Shown here: positions 27,665-37,964 of the stretch, one piece after another
Position numbering within the stretch: the first letter of the stretch is position 1
Layout of the letters: each line of letters begins with the position of its first letter
From: Burkholderiales bacterium
GTDB lineage: Bacteria > Pseudomonadota > Gammaproteobacteria > Burkholderiales > Casimicrobiaceae
Direction: 5' to 3'
Assembly: GCA_016790165.1 (NCBI GenBank)
Contig: JAEUPL010000037.1
Coordinates: 46,865-110,864, forward strand
DNA: 64,000 bases
Notes under the pieces: model-generated
The model's database searches: none
What the model saw: only the letters and a program-made list of their open reading frames with translations
Told to the model about the DNA's origin: nothing
Made by a program: the position numbers and the translations under genes

Positions 27665-28150
27665 TTATTCGATGATGAACATGGGTTGGCCATATTCGAC
27701 CGCCTGCCCCGACTCGACGAGGATCGCCTTGACGGTACCGGACTGGTCGGCCTCGATCTCATTCATCAGTTTCATCGCCTCAATGATGCAGAGCGTGTCG
27801 CCCTGGGTCACCGTTGAGCCGACATCGACAAACGGTTTGGCGCCGGGCGACGGCGCGCGGTAAAACGTTCCGACCATCGGCGATTTGACGGCGTGACCGC
27901 TCGGCTCGGCCGACGCCGCGGGCGTTGCGGCCGGCGGCGCAGCCACGGCAGCAGCCGCTGCCGGAGCCGCCACCGGCGCCGCGGCAGCCATCGGGGCCAT
28001 CATCGGCGTGGCGTAATGCATCATCGGTTGTGCGGCTTGCGCCACAGTGCGCGTGATGCGAACTTTTTCTTCGCCCTCGGTCACTTCGAGTTCAGCAATG
28101 CCGGACTCCTGAACCAGTTCGATCAGTGTTTTCAGTTTGCGCAAATCCAT
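27665..28150 (-). CDS. accB: Acetyl-CoA carboxylase, biotin carboxyl carrier protein
   Basis: A 160-residue BCCP. The N-terminal ~60 residues form the AccC-interacting part, then a Met/Pro/Ala-rich linker, and a C-terminal biotinyl domain with the modified lysine in [11 protein letters not shown] and the thumb region [10 protein letters not shown]. Start ATG 28150 has GGAGGATC just upstream. First gene of accB-accC. Confidence 0.96.
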   Translation of the reverse strand: MDLRKLKTLIELVQESGIAELEVTEGEEKVRITRTVAQAAQPMMHYATPMMAPMAAAAPVAAPAAAAAVAAPPAATPAASAEPSGHAVKSPMVGTFYRAPSPGAKPFVDVGSTVTQGDTLCIIEAMKLMNEIEADQSGTVKAILVESGQAVEYGQPMFIIE

Positions 28151-28275
28151 GCGTGGATCCTCCGGTGGGGGAATGGGGAATCCGCCTCGCTGCGTGCCGT
28201 CGTCGCCGGATCGTCCGGCCAACCAGAATGCGGGGCGGTGAAAAAAGGGGGTTCGGACCGTGCTTCTCGTCGGCC

Positions 28276-28746
28276 TCAGGCGTGTTCCGCCATCAGGAAA
28301 TCCAGCGCGAGGTCGTAACCGCGCACTCCCAAGCCCACAATGATGCCGCGGGCAATCGCGCTGAGGTAGGAGTGGTGCCGGAACTCCTCCCGCGCGTGAA
28401 CATTGGTGATGTGGACTTCAAGAAACGGCAATGCGGCGCCAGCAAAAGCGTCCCGCAAAGCGACGCTGGTGTGCGTCCAGGCACCGGCGTTGATGATGCA
28501 GCCCACCGTGCCGTCGGTCCGGGTGGCGTGAATCCGGTCCAGCACCACCCCCTCATGGTTGCTTTGCAGGCATTCCAGATGGAAGCCCGCCGCGGTCGCG
28601 CGCGCCGTGAGGTGCGCCTCGAGCTGCGCCAAGGTGGTCGAGCCATACTTCTCAGGCTCACGCGTTCCCAGCAAATTGAGATTCGGGCCATGTAACAACA
28701 GCAGGCGTTTGCCGCTGTTCTTGGCTGTCGACGATACTTTCGCCAT
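28276..28746 (-). CDS. aroQ: 3-dehydroquinate dehydratase, type II
   Basis: A 156-residue type II dehydroquinase of the shikimate pathway. The active-site sequence [16 protein letters not shown] contains the lid arginine and the catalytic tyrosine; [37 protein letters not shown] and the HHSY histidine follow. The usual Pro-Gly/Ala-Ala-Tyr/Phe segment is Ala-Gly-Ala-Trp here. It precedes accB after a 125-bp spacer, a conserved order. Confidence 0.94.
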   Translation of the reverse strand: MAKVSSTAKNSGKRLLLLHGPNLNLLGTREPEKYGSTTLAQLEAHLTARATAAGFHLECLQSNHEGVVLDRIHATRTDGTVGCIINAGAWTHTSVALRDAFAGAALPFLEVHITNVHAREEFRHHSYLSAIARGIIVGLGVRGYDLALDFLMAEHA

Positions 28747-28911
28747 CAGAAATCACTCGCCGACATCGATGAAATCGCAGCGAGTTGAGTTGAGATAGGC
28801 GATAGTTTGCCTGAAATCGGACTTTGTTGCCAGATGGCGACAGGAGTTTTCCGTTTTCCTCGTACTGACCGGAGGTGTCAACATCGGGTCGGATCGACGC
28901 GACAAGCAGAA
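28747..28911. other. Spacer upstream of aroQ
   Basis: Together with copy B (28912-29031) this makes a 361-bp gene-free stretch between aroQ and the TlpA-like gene. I see no coding frame. A small inverted repeat (TGTTGCC-agat-GGCGACA, near 28830) is present. The aroQ-accBC promoter is presumably here, but I cannot place it with confidence. Confidence 0.4.
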
Positions 28912-29031
28912 ACAGCTTTTTGCGCTCATCGGCCACTCTACAGTCGTTCAGTGCATATTTTTTAATAAGTCGACTTGCTGGGTTTTTCCCATGAAACCAT
29001 TGCTGATCAGTCGATCGGCCAAGAAAGCTGT
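28912..29031. repeat. Intergenic element family, copy B
   Basis: A 120-bp copy starting ACAGCTTTTTGCGC and ending GGCCAAGAAAGCTGT, which are approximate inverted repeats. AAGTCGACTT lies at 28967-28976, with GTCGAC starting exactly 57 bp from the left end. AGTCGTT occurs at offset 30, matching the GGTCGTT of copies C and E. Confidence 0.65.
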
Positions 29032-29107
29032 AGGGTGGCGAGCGTGCGGCATCTCACCGGCAAACCTTGCGTTCCGCGACCGGACGGGAGTGCTTTTTTA
29101 CAAGGAC

Positions 29108-29626
29108 TTAGGCGACGATTGCCGCAATTTCATCGTATTTCAACCGACCGACACGTCGCAGCATTACTTTGCCGTCGGGCGAAAATACCAGCGAAAAGGG
29201 CAGCACCCCCTGTGGATTGCCCATTTTCTTCACGGCTTCGAGCCACGCGACGTCACCGAGCAAAATCGGATAATTCACACCGATTTCGGCCACGAATTTC
29301 TCCGTCGGCGCGCGACGATCAATGGCGATGCCTACAAATTGCAGGCCTTTCGCGGCAAATTCCCGTTGCGCCTTCACAAAGTCCGGCATCTCTTCCCGGC
29401 AGGGACCGCACCACGTTGCCCAGAAATTGACCACCAGCGATTTGCCGCGCCACGTCGAGATCGGCACGGTTTTGCCGTCTAGCCCCTCGAAGCTTGCGCC
29501 GAGCAGCGTCGATTCCGCACCGTCTACCGCGCCGTGGCTCAGCCACCAGTAGCCTCCCGCGGCGCCCAGGCCGGCAGCGGTCAGCCCGGCACCAGCGAGC
29601 AGCAAAGCGCGGCGCCCCGTGTTCAT
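29108..29626 (-). CDS. TlpA-like membrane-anchored thiol-disulfide oxidoreductase
   Basis: A 172-residue protein with an N-terminal signal/anchor helix (RRALLLAGAGLTAAGLGAAGG) and a periplasmic thioredoxin fold. The redox motif is WATWCGPCREEM, with the cis-Pro region GVLPFSLVF. TlpA/ResA-type proteins reduce periplasmic disulfides, for example in cytochrome c maturation. The start overlaps the stop of the free-standing DsbD N-domain gene by four bases, so the two are probably partners. Confidence 0.88.
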   Translation of the reverse strand: MNTGRRALLLAGAGLTAAGLGAAGGYWWLSHGAVDGAESTLLGASFEGLDGKTVPISTWRGKSLVVNFWATWCGPCREEMPDFVKAQREFAAKGLQFVGIAIDRRAPTEKFVAEIGVNYPILLGDVAWLEAVKKMGNPQGVLPFSLVFSPDGKVMLRRVGRLKYDEIAAIVA

Positions 29627-30141
29627 TGGCTCACCTGCTTGCGGAACAAGTCTTTCAGGCTTTGCGTCTCGCGATTGGATGGCAACTGGTCGCGACCACC
29701 TGCTGTCAGTGCAAATTTCCGTTCGGCCGGGGGGTAGCAAATGCCCGCCACTTCTGAACATCCCTGAAACACAATGCTGAACGCCGCGGGCGACTGTGCA
29801 TCTGCCGGCGCGACGCGCGCCTTCGCCTCAACCGGGGCGTCGTACACCCGCACCAGCCCAAAGTGCGGGTCCTGCTTTGGTTTGCCGCCCGCCGTCAGCG
29901 AACGCTGCAGCGCCGGCCACGGCTTGCCCGCCCAGGTCGCCTCAAAACGATCGGCGTACAGATAATGGCCGGGCGCAACCTCCACCCTGAGTTGAACGCT
30001 ACCGTCGATCCAGCTCGCGCGCAGCGCGAAGGCTTCGTCAACGGGCAACGGCGGCGGTGGAGCCGCCACCGGGACCGCCGGCACGCACAGCGCCGCGGCA
30101 GCCAGTACGGTCAGCGCACCAAATCGCGCGAAGGCTGTCAT
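29623..30141 (-). CDS. Stand-alone DsbD N-terminal (alpha) domain protein
   Basis: A 172-residue secreted protein: signal peptide ~1-27 (FGALTVLAAAALCVPAVPVAA), then a domain matching the immunoglobulin-like N-domain of DsbD. The redox cysteines appear in FQGCSEVAGICYPPAER, as in the YQGC...CYPP signature, and HYLYADRFE is also typical. In E. coli this domain is fused to a membrane and a thioredoxin domain; both are absent. The coupled TlpA-like gene may supply or accept the electrons. Confidence 0.8.
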   Translation of the reverse strand: MTAFARFGALTVLAAAALCVPAVPVAAPPPPLPVDEAFALRASWIDGSVQLRVEVAPGHYLYADRFEATWAGKPWPALQRSLTAGGKPKQDPHFGLVRVYDAPVEAKARVAPADAQSPAAFSIVFQGCSEVAGICYPPAERKFALTAGGRDQLPSNRETQSLKDLFRKQVSQ

Positions 30142-30229
30142 ACTACGGGCCACTCGCCGCGTTAAGGCATTCGCGGGTGTAGCGCGACCCACCCTCGTGG
30201 GCGCGCAGCCAGTTTTTGCGGAGATATTG

Positions 30230-30619
30230 ATGCCACTCATTCTGCTTGGAATTCTAGTTGCGCTGCCCGTGCTGGATATTTACGCAACGTTTCGAGTTGC
30301 TGAATCGTTGAACGTTCCCGGATGGGCGTTGTTCCTTCCCGGCGTTGGGTTCGGCATCCTGCTCATGAAGCGCGAGACGCAAACCCTCAAATCGCGGTTC
30401 GTCGCGGCGCTCGCCAGTGTCGGCGTGCATGGTGTCGTGTTCGACAGCGGCCGCCGTCTGCTCGCCGCTGTGCTGTTGCTGCTGCCCGGCGTCGTCAGCG
30501 ACCTCTTTGCGCTCTTCCTGCTGATGGTGCCAAACCGCACACCGCAGACGGCTACCGTGGCCGCGGCGGGCAACGCCGGCCCGAAAACCGTGGACGGTGA
30601 GTTCCGGCGCGTGGAGTAG
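30230..30619 (+). CDS. fxsA: FxsA-family membrane protein
   Basis: A 129-residue protein with three to four membrane helices. PVLDIYATFRVAE near the start, and the region RRLLAAVLLLLPGVVSDLFAL, match FxsA (suppressor of F exclusion of phage T7 when overproduced in E. coli). Start ATG 30230 has GGAG upstream; the short upstream extension is not used. It stands alone, converging with lgt. Confidence 0.86.
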   Translation: MPLILLGILVALPVLDIYATFRVAESLNVPGWALFLPGVGFGILLMKRETQTLKSRFVAALASVGVHGVVFDSGRRLLAAVLLLLPGVVSDLFALFLLMVPNRTPQTATVAAAGNAGPKTVDGEFRRVE

Positions 30620-30625
30620 GCAGCG

Positions 30626-31417
30626 CTAGTTGCCCCGAGCGGGCACCGTCCGCACCAACAACCACGTTCCAATCGCCATCAGCGGCACGCAGAGCCACTG
30701 CCCCATCGTCATGCCCAGCGACAGGAATCCGAGAAAACTGTCGGGCTCGCGGAAAAATTCGGTGGTGAAACGCAACGCGCCATAGCCGAGCGCAAACAGG
30801 CCAGCGACGCGCCCATCGGGTCTTGATTTGCGCGAAAACAGCCAGACCACGACGAAGAGCACGATGCCCTCGGCGGCAAACTGGTAGAGCTGCGAGGGGT
30901 GACGCGGTATCGAATCGACGTGCGGAAACACCATCGACCAGGGCAACGACGGGTCGCCCGCGCGGCCCGGCAGCTCGCCGTTGATGAAGTTGCCCATGCG
31001 CCCGGCGCCCAGCCCCGGCGGCACCAGCGGCGCGACAAAATCCATCACCCGCCAGAATGGCCGCTCGGTGCGTCGCGCGTACAGCCACATCGCGAACAGC
31101 ACGCCGAGCAGGCCGCCGTGAAACGCCATGCCGCCCTGCCACACGGCAAAGATTTCCAGCGGGTTGGCGAGGTAGTAGCCCGGCTTGTAGAACAGGCAGT
31201 AGCCCAGTCGCCCACCCAGCACCACGCCCAAAATGCCGTAGAGAAGCAGGTCGTCCAGATCTGCCGGCTTCCACCCTTTGAGGATCTGCTGCCGGGCACG
31301 ATAGCGCCCAAGCAGCAGAAACATCACAAACGCCGCGAGATACATCAGGCCATACCAGCGCACGGCGAGTGGGCCGAGTTGAATGGCGATGGGGTCGATT
31401 TCGGGGTGGATGAGCAT
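30626..31417 (-). CDS. lgt: Prolipoprotein diacylglyceryl transferase
   Basis: A 263-residue inner-membrane enzyme that attaches diacylglycerol to the lipobox cysteine. The Lgt signature [14 protein letters not shown] and the essential segment [12 protein letters not shown] are present, with YGLMYLAAF and [12 protein letters not shown]. Start ATG 31417 fits family N-termini. The leader upstream carries heptad repeats rather than a recognisable SD. Confidence 0.95.
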   Translation of the reverse strand: MLIHPEIDPIAIQLGPLAVRWYGLMYLAAFVMFLLLGRYRARQQILKGWKPADLDDLLLYGILGVVLGGRLGYCLFYKPGYYLANPLEIFAVWQGGMAFHGGLLGVLFAMWLYARRTERPFWRVMDFVAPLVPPGLGAGRMGNFINGELPGRAGDPSLPWSMVFPHVDSIPRHPSQLYQFAAEGIVLFVVVWLFSRKSRPDGRVAGLFALGYGALRFTTEFFREPDSFLGFLSLGMTMGQWLCVPLMAIGTWLLVRTVPARGN

Positions 31418-31440
31418 TTGCTTCGCAGGACGAGGTGAGC

Positions 31441-31472
31441 AAGGACGAGAGACGAAGGACGAATGACGAAAT
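31441..31472 (-). repeat. Heptad tandem repeat in the lgt leader
   Basis: Four degenerate 7-bp units on the plus strand (aaggacg, agagacg, aaggacg, aatgacg) plus four bases. On the lgt sense strand they read as TCGTNNT-type heptads ending 24 bp before the start codon. The 32-bp arm is inverted at 31577-31608 with 30 of 32 positions matching. Confidence 0.75.
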
Positions 31473-31576
31473 CCGGCGCTGGGACCGCCGTCTGTCGCCG
31501 GACGGATTGCGAGTGTAAGGCGGACACGGGGCGGTGAGAGAATAGCGAGGGAAACGCTGAACAAGTCTCACGCCTC

Positions 31577-31616
31577 ATTTCGTCATTCGTCCATCGTCTA
31601 TCGTCCTTCACCCATC
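31577..31616 (+). repeat. Heptad tandem repeat in the ilvD leader
   Basis: From 31580 the sequence reads in 7-bp steps: tcgtcat, tcgtcca, tcgtcta, tcgtcct, tcaccca, then tc and the ilvD ATG. The repeat therefore runs up to the start codon and occupies the place of the SD. It is the mirror arm of the lgt leader repeat. Confidence 0.78.
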
Positions 31617-33293
<1,677 letters not shown>

Positions 33294-33314
33294 GCCGGTT
33301 TTCGCCCTTAGCAC

Positions 33315-33343
33315 GTAGCCCCGGTTGCGAGCAACCGGGCTAC
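33315..33343. repeat. REP-like hairpin after ilvD
   Basis: GTAGCCCCGGTTGC and GCAACCGGGCTAC form a stem with a two-base loop and a single bulged C. It resembles the GTAGCCCGG...CCGGGCTAC palindromes that recur in proteobacterial intergenic DNA, and the hairpin at 40325-40344. It may also act as an ilvD transcription end, although it has no T tract. Confidence 0.65.
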
Positions 33344-33412
33344 CGGTAACACGCCTCGGTGTCCGTCAGCGGTGCTCGTCAACAAACATCGCTGAAACTC
33401 GTTATCCGCACT

Positions 33413-33850
33413 ATGCAAAGCCGATTCCTGCTCTCCTGTCTCGCGCTGGCGAGCCTGCCCGTCGCTGCCATCGATTCCATCCCGCTCGACCAGTTACAGC
33501 CCGGCCTGTGGAAAGTCGAGCGCAAGATCGAAAAGCTCGACCTCAACCCCGTTGAGTACGAGACGCGCAACAGCGAATACTGCGCCAATCCGAAAAAGGA
33601 AATCGCGCGGGTGTTGTCGGTGACCAATTTCCTGTGCAAGGCCGAAGACAGCAAAATCGGCGACAACCGCTACAAGGTGCACGCGGTCTGCCGTCTGCCC
33701 GGCATTCGTGGTGAAAACACCACCATCATCACGATCGTGAGCCCGTCCGAATACACGGCCGAAGTCGACACCGAGGGCACGAAGTTCGGCGAAAAGCAAC
33801 ACCGCAAGGAAACCATCACCGCAAAGCGCGTGAGTGACTGCAAGGAATAG
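33413..33850 (+). CDS. Secreted DUF3617-like protein
   Basis: A 145-residue protein with a short signal peptide (SRFLLSCLALASLPVAA). The mature part begins near LDQLQPGLWKVERKIE and has cysteines in EYCANPKK, NFLCKAED, HAVCRLPG and a C-terminal one, resembling DUF3617 proteins (PGLW near the start, paired cysteines). Function unknown, periplasmic. The start at 33413 is set by the signal peptide; SD is weak. Confidence 0.65.
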   Translation: MQSRFLLSCLALASLPVAAIDSIPLDQLQPGLWKVERKIEKLDLNPVEYETRNSEYCANPKKEIARVLSVTNFLCKAEDSKIGDNRYKVHAVCRLPGIRGENTTIITIVSPSEYTAEVDTEGTKFGEKQHRKETITAKRVSDCKE

Positions 33851-33912
33851 TCGCGCGCCAAAGTCGGCACTACGGCGCACTACCGACATCTACGCGCTCT
33901 ACACTCGGGCGC

Positions 33913-35355
33913 ATGAAAGCCACCAAAATCGTCGCCACGCTCGGGCCTGCGAGCGACACCGTTGACATCATCGCCGCGATGATTGGGGCCGGAGCCGATG
34001 TGTTCCGCCTAAACTTTTCGCACGGCACGCCGGAAGATCACGCCGGACGCGCCAACCGCGTCCGCGAGGCCGCCGCGCGCTGCGGCCGCGAAGTCGGCAT
34101 CATGGGCGACCTGCAGGGTCCGAAAATCCGCGTCGGCAAATTCGAACACGGGCGCGCTCATCTGGAAACCGGCGCACCGTTCATCCTCGACGCCGCGCTC
34201 GACAACAAGGCACCGCTGTCGAACAGCGAGCGCGCGAGCCTCGATTACAAAGAGCTGCCGCGCGACGTGAAGCCCGGCGATGTGCTGCTTCTGGCCGATG
34301 GGCTGATTCAGCTCACCGTAGCACGCGTTGAGGGCGAACAGGTGCATACCGTGGTCATCCACGGCGGCGAGCTGTCCAACAACAAGGGCATCAACAAACA
34401 GGGGGGTGGCCTGACCGCTCCCGCGCTCACCGCCAAGGATCTCGCCGACATCAAGACGGCGACCGACATTGGCGTCGATTACCTCGCCGTCTCGTTCCCG
34501 AAGAACGCCGCCGACATGCAGACCGCGCGCACGGTGCTCGCGGCGAGTGGCGGCAAGGCACGGCTGATTGCCAAGATCGAGCGCGCCGAGGCGATCGTGC
34601 CCGAAACGCTCGACGAGATCATCGACGCCAGTGACGGCATCATGGTGGCGCGCGGCGACCTCGCCGTCGAGGTCGGCAACGCAGCGGTGCCCGCGCTGCA
34701 AAAGCGCATGATCACCCGCGCCCGTGACAAGAACAAACTGGTCATCACCGCCACGCAGATGATGGAGAGCATGATCACCGCGCCGGTGCCGACGCGCGCC
34801 GAGGTGAGCGATGTGGCGAACGCGGTGCTCGATGGCACCGACGCCGTGATGCTCTCCGCCGAGTCGGCCGCCGGCAAATACCCGGTGGAAACGGTGAAGG
34901 CGATGGCAGCCGTGGCCCTCGCCGCAGAGCGTTCGCAGGTGTACGAACTGGACCGTGATTTCATCAACCAGCAATTCGCGCGGGTTGACCAGTCGATCGC
35001 GATGGCGGCGCTGTTCACGGCGTTTCACCTCAACGCCAAGGCCATCGCTGCGCTATCGCAATCGGGCTCCACCGCACTGTGGATGAGCCGCCACGACAGT
35101 GGTGTGCCGATCTACGCGCTGACGCCCGAAGTGGGCGCGGCGCGGCGCGCGGCGCTCTACCGAGGCGTGCGGCCCATGCTGCTGCCGTTTGAGGCTGATC
35201 GAGAGCGTGCGCTGCAGGCCGCCGAGGACGCGCTCAAGGCGCGCGGTGCGGTGGCCGACGGCGAGCTCGTCGTGCTCACCTGCGGCGAGCCCATGGGCAA
35301 GAGCGGCGGCACCAATGCGCTCAAGGTCGTGTGCGTGGGCGAGCATCGCGGGTGA
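33913..35355 (+). CDS. pyk: Pyruvate kinase
   Basis: A 480-residue glycolytic enzyme (PEP + ADP to pyruvate + ATP). KIVATLGPAS and FRLNFSHGTPEDH at the N-terminus, GDLQGPKIRVG, the catalytic-lysine segment LIAKIERAEA, the ligand loop DGIMVARGDLAVEVG and MESMITAPVPTRAEVSDVANAV are all canonical. The C-terminal allosteric domain is complete. Monocistronic. Confidence 0.96.
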   Translation: MKATKIVATLGPASDTVDIIAAMIGAGADVFRLNFSHGTPEDHAGRANRVREAAARCGREVGIMGDLQGPKIRVGKFEHGRAHLETGAPFILDAALDNKAPLSNSERASLDYKELPRDVKPGDVLLLADGLIQLTVARVEGEQVHTVVIHGGELSNNKGINKQGGGLTAPALTAKDLADIKTATDIGVDYLAVSFPKNAADMQTARTVLAASGGKARLIAKIERAEAIVPETLDEIIDASDGIMVARGDLAVEVGNAAVPALQKRMITRARDKNKLVITATQMMESMITAPVPTRAEVSDVANAVLDGTDAVMLSAESAAGKYPVETVKAMAAVALAAERSQVYELDRDFINQQFARVDQSIAMAALFTAFHLNAKAIAALSQSGSTALWMSRHDSGVPIYALTPEVGAARRAALYRGVRPMLLPFEADRERALQAAEDALKARGAVADGELVVLTCGEPMGKSGGTNALKVVCVGEHRG

Positions 35356-35561
35356 GGTGATTGCCGGGAACAGTGCGTGCCATGGGGCTGTCCTGCGAAC
35401 GCCGGAATCCGCACCTGGGCGTCTGCGTGGCTGGTGTCATTCGCGTGATGGTGGCAATCCAGACCTTCAATCAGTGCCAGCGACCCTCGCCTCGTTCTAC
35501 CGATCCTGATTCGGTCTGGGTCTCCGCCCTCGCTGGAATGACCGGGGCAGGCAACGCAACG
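35356..35561. other. Gene-free stretch with degenerate palindromic repeats
   Basis: Left part of a 369-bp spacer between pyk and coaBC. Three stretches (around 35393-35420, 35436-35466 and 35517-35545) resemble decayed copies of the common GTCATTCC...GGAATCCAGACC palindrome. No coding frame is credible. Element copy C follows. Confidence 0.4.
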
Positions 35562-35681
35562 ACAGCTTTTTGAGCCTATCTACCGCTGAGTGGTCGTTCG
35601 ACGCGTAATTTTCTCAATGTCGACTTGGTGTATTTTCTGCAGCAAACCACCTTTGGACGGTGGTTGAAGGCGAAAAGTTGT
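35562..35681. repeat. Intergenic element family, copy C
   Basis: A 120-bp copy beginning ACAGCTTTTTGAGCC and ending GGCGAAAAGTTGT. GTCGAC lies at 35619-35624, offset 57 as in the other copies. GGTCGTT occurs at offset 30. A second hairpin, CAAACCACC-tttggac-GGTGGTTG, precedes the right end. It lies 43 bp upstream of coaBC. Confidence 0.68.
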
Positions 35682-35724
35682 TTCCAGCCCGTCAAGCGGG
35701 CTCGTCGCCCGCTACACTTTTCGC

Positions 35725-36942
35725 ATGGATTCTCTCGTCAAACCCACCCAGCGCATCCTGCTCGGCATCACGGGCGGCATCGCAGCCTACAAGTCCGCCG
35801 AGCTGACGCGGCTCTTGGTCAAGTCGGGACGCCAGGTGACCGTCGCCATGACCGCCGCCGCGCGCGAGTTTGTTGGGCCGGCCACGTTTCAGGCCCTGTC
35901 CGGCCACCCCGTCTATAGCGATCTGTGGGACGCGCGCCCCGACAACGGCATGGCCCACATCGAATTGACGCGCCATAACGACGTCATGCTCATCGCCCCC
36001 GCGTCGGCCGATTTCTTGGCCCGCCTTGTTCACGGCCGCAGTGATGACTTGCTCACCACAACCGTGCTGGCGCGTACGATCCCGTTGATTGTCGCCCCGG
36101 CGATGAATCTGCAAATGTGGCAAAACCCCGCCACGCAGCGCAACGTGGCAACGCTTCGTGCGGACGGCGTACACGTCATCGGTCCCGGCAACGGCGACCA
36201 GGCCTGCGGCGAAACCGGCGACGGCCGCATGCTCGAACCCACAGAAATCATCGCCGCACTCGATGCCTGGGCGCAGCCCAAGACCCTTCGAGGTAAGCGC
36301 ATACTCATCACCGCGGGCCCAACGCAAGAGGCGATTGACCCGGTGCGAGTGATCACCAACCACTCCAGCGGCAAAATGGGCTACGCGCTCGCGCTCGCCT
36401 GCGCCGACGCGGGCGCCGAGGTCACGCTGGTCAGCGGGCCGACGCACCTCGCCACACCGCACGGCGTGACGCGCCGCAACGTCGAGAGCGCGGCGCAGAT
36501 GCTCGCCGCGGTCGAGGCCGCGGTGGACGACTGCGACGTTTTCATCGCCGTTGCCGCCGTAGCCGACTATCGACCCACGCGCAGTGCCGAGCAAAAGATC
36601 AAAAAGACCGATGCCGGGCTCACCATTGAGCTCGAGCCCACGGTCGACATCCTCGCGCGCATCGCCCGGCATGATCGGCGCGGCGCAGGCAAATCCGGGC
36701 CGCCGTTCTGTGTGGGTTTTGCCGCCGAAAGCGAAAACGTCGAGCAGTACGGCGCTGAAAAGCGCGCCCGCAAAGGCATTCCGCTACTCATCGCCAACCA
36801 CGCGCAAAGCACCTTCGGGGCCGACGATAACGAAGTCACGGTGATCGACGCGCGCGGCGCCGCCGGTGCGCAGCGCCTGCCGCGCATGGGCAAACTGACG
36901 CTGGCGCGGGCGCTGGCGGCGGAAATCGCAGCACGGCTGTAG
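35725..36942 (+). CDS. coaBC: Bifunctional phosphopantothenoylcysteine decarboxylase / phosphopantothenate-cysteine ligase
   Basis: A 405-residue CoA-biosynthesis enzyme. The N-terminal flavin-dependent CoaC half (1-~185) has LLGITGGIAAYKSAELTRLL, the active-site segment with PAMNLQMWQNPATQRN and the catalytic His in DNGMAHIELTRHND. The CoaB half (~190-405) shows LITAGPTQEAIDPVRVITNH and VAAVADYRP. Complete and of normal length. Confidence 0.95.
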   Translation: MDSLVKPTQRILLGITGGIAAYKSAELTRLLVKSGRQVTVAMTAAAREFVGPATFQALSGHPVYSDLWDARPDNGMAHIELTRHNDVMLIAPASADFLARLVHGRSDDLLTTTVLARTIPLIVAPAMNLQMWQNPATQRNVATLRADGVHVIGPGNGDQACGETGDGRMLEPTEIIAALDAWAQPKTLRGKRILITAGPTQEAIDPVRVITNHSSGKMGYALALACADAGAEVTLVSGPTHLATPHGVTRRNVESAAQMLAAVEAAVDDCDVFIAVAAVADYRPTRSAEQKIKKTDAGLTIELEPTVDILARIARHDRRGAGKSGPPFCVGFAAESENVEQYGAEKRARKGIPLLIANHAQSTFGADDNEVTVIDARGAAGAQRLPRMGKLTLARALAAEIAARL

Positions 36943-36979
36943 CGATTGCGGCGGTGGTGGCGGCCACCGTGGCAACGTA

Positions 36980-37059
36980 GCCTCGATGTCGCGTAGCGGA
37001 ATCGAGGGCCAACGGTTGCGACCCCAAAGTGCCTCGATTCCGTTTCACTGCATCGAGGC
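36980..37059. repeat. Inverted REP-like doublet
   Basis: Two hairpins: CCTCGAT...ATCGAGG (36981-37007) and GCCTCGAT...ATCGAGGC (37031-37059). Their outer sequences are also reverse complements of each other, so the pair is a BIME-like inverted doublet between coaBC and vapB. Confidence 0.7.
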
Positions 37060-37079
37060 GACCCCCTACCCGCAGACCA

Positions 37080-37114
37080 CGCATCTCGCATCTCGCATCA
37101 CGCATCTGATGCAA
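37080..37114 (+). repeat. Heptad tandem repeat upstream of vapB
   Basis: Five 7-bp units: cgcatct, cgcatct, cgcatca, cgcatct, gatgcaa. It ends 41 bp before the vapB start, just ahead of an AT-rich possible -10 (aataaaat). Confidence 0.75.
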
Positions 37115-37155
37115 TAAAATCAGCGCATCAGTTTTCCGCCAAATCGGGGCGAAGC

Positions 37156-37410
37156 ATGCGCACCACGCTCGACATCGACGACGACGTCCTCAGCGCCAGC
37201 AAGGAACTGGCCAAAGCCGCCGGCAAAACGGCCGGGCAGATCATTTCTGAGCTGGCGCGCAAGGCGCTCACCCAACCACTCGCAGCGTTGCCGCTCACCG
37301 TGGACGAGCCCAAGCCGGTGTACGGGATTCGGCCCTTCCCGCGGAACCCCAACGGACGTCTCGTGACATCCGCTGAAATCCGTCAAATGATGGACGACGA
37401 GGGCATTTGA
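37156..37410 (+). CDS. vapB: VapB-type antitoxin
   Basis: An 84-residue protein whose N-terminus (MRTTLDIDDDVLSASKELA) is a ribbon-helix-helix DNA-binding motif, followed by a C-terminal toxin-binding tail. It overlaps the PIN-domain gene by one base (TGATG), the usual antitoxin-first arrangement. VapB neutralises VapC and autoregulates the operon by family precedent. Heptad repeats lie upstream. Confidence 0.85.
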   Translation: MRTTLDIDDDVLSASKELAKAAGKTAGQIISELARKALTQPLAALPLTVDEPKPVYGIRPFPRNPNGRLVTSAEIRQMMDDEGI

Positions 37411-37844
37411 TGCCACCGCGCGCGCTCTACGATGTCAACCTGCTTATCGCGTTGTACGATCCGCTGCATGCGCGACACGACGATGCGCACAAGTGGCACC
37501 GAACCCACGGCGCGAAGGGCTGGGCAAGCTGCCCACTGACACAAAACGGCCTGATGCGCATCATGTCGCAGCCGCGTTACGCAAACCCGCAGCCACTCGC
37601 ACAACTCGTGCATGCGGTGCGCGAATTCAGCGGTGATGCGACCCATCAGTTTTGGCCCGACGATATTTCGCTCGCAAGCGTTGGCGTGCTGCACGACGGC
37701 GCAATCATGACGGCCGGTGCACTCACCGACCTCTACCTGCTCGCGCTGGCGGTGCGCCACTCGGGGCGACTCATCACGCTCGACAGCCGCATCCGCCACA
37801 CCGCTGTCTTCGGGGCGACGGCCGAGCATTTGGTCATGTTGTAG
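37410..37844 (+). CDS. vapC: VapC-type PIN-domain toxin
   Basis: A 144-residue PIN ribonuclease. Acidic residues expected for metal binding occur in LYDVNLLIALYDP, in TDLYLLALAV and in ITLDSRI. Length and fold fit VapC toxins that cleave tRNA or rRNA; the target is unknown. ATG 37410 is used; a TTG three bases upstream is also in frame. It appears intact, so the pair is probably active. Confidence 0.85.
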   Translation: MPPRALYDVNLLIALYDPLHARHDDAHKWHRTHGAKGWASCPLTQNGLMRIMSQPRYANPQPLAQLVHAVREFSGDATHQFWPDDISLASVGVLHDGAIMTAGALTDLYLLALAVRHSGRLITLDSRIRHTAVFGATAEHLVML

Positions 37845-37964
37845 CGCAATGCAGTCCGCGGCTCCACCGTTTGGGTTGAGGCACGTCTGACGGGCAGCGG
37901 CGCCTTCATCCAACAGCAAATTCCACCGCATGCGGCGGCACCGCATGCGTGGCGCCCAACGGCG

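Noticed and set aside
31441-31616. Heptad repeats as a CRISPR array
   Set aside because: Units are 7 bp, contiguous and without spacers; no cas genes in the window.
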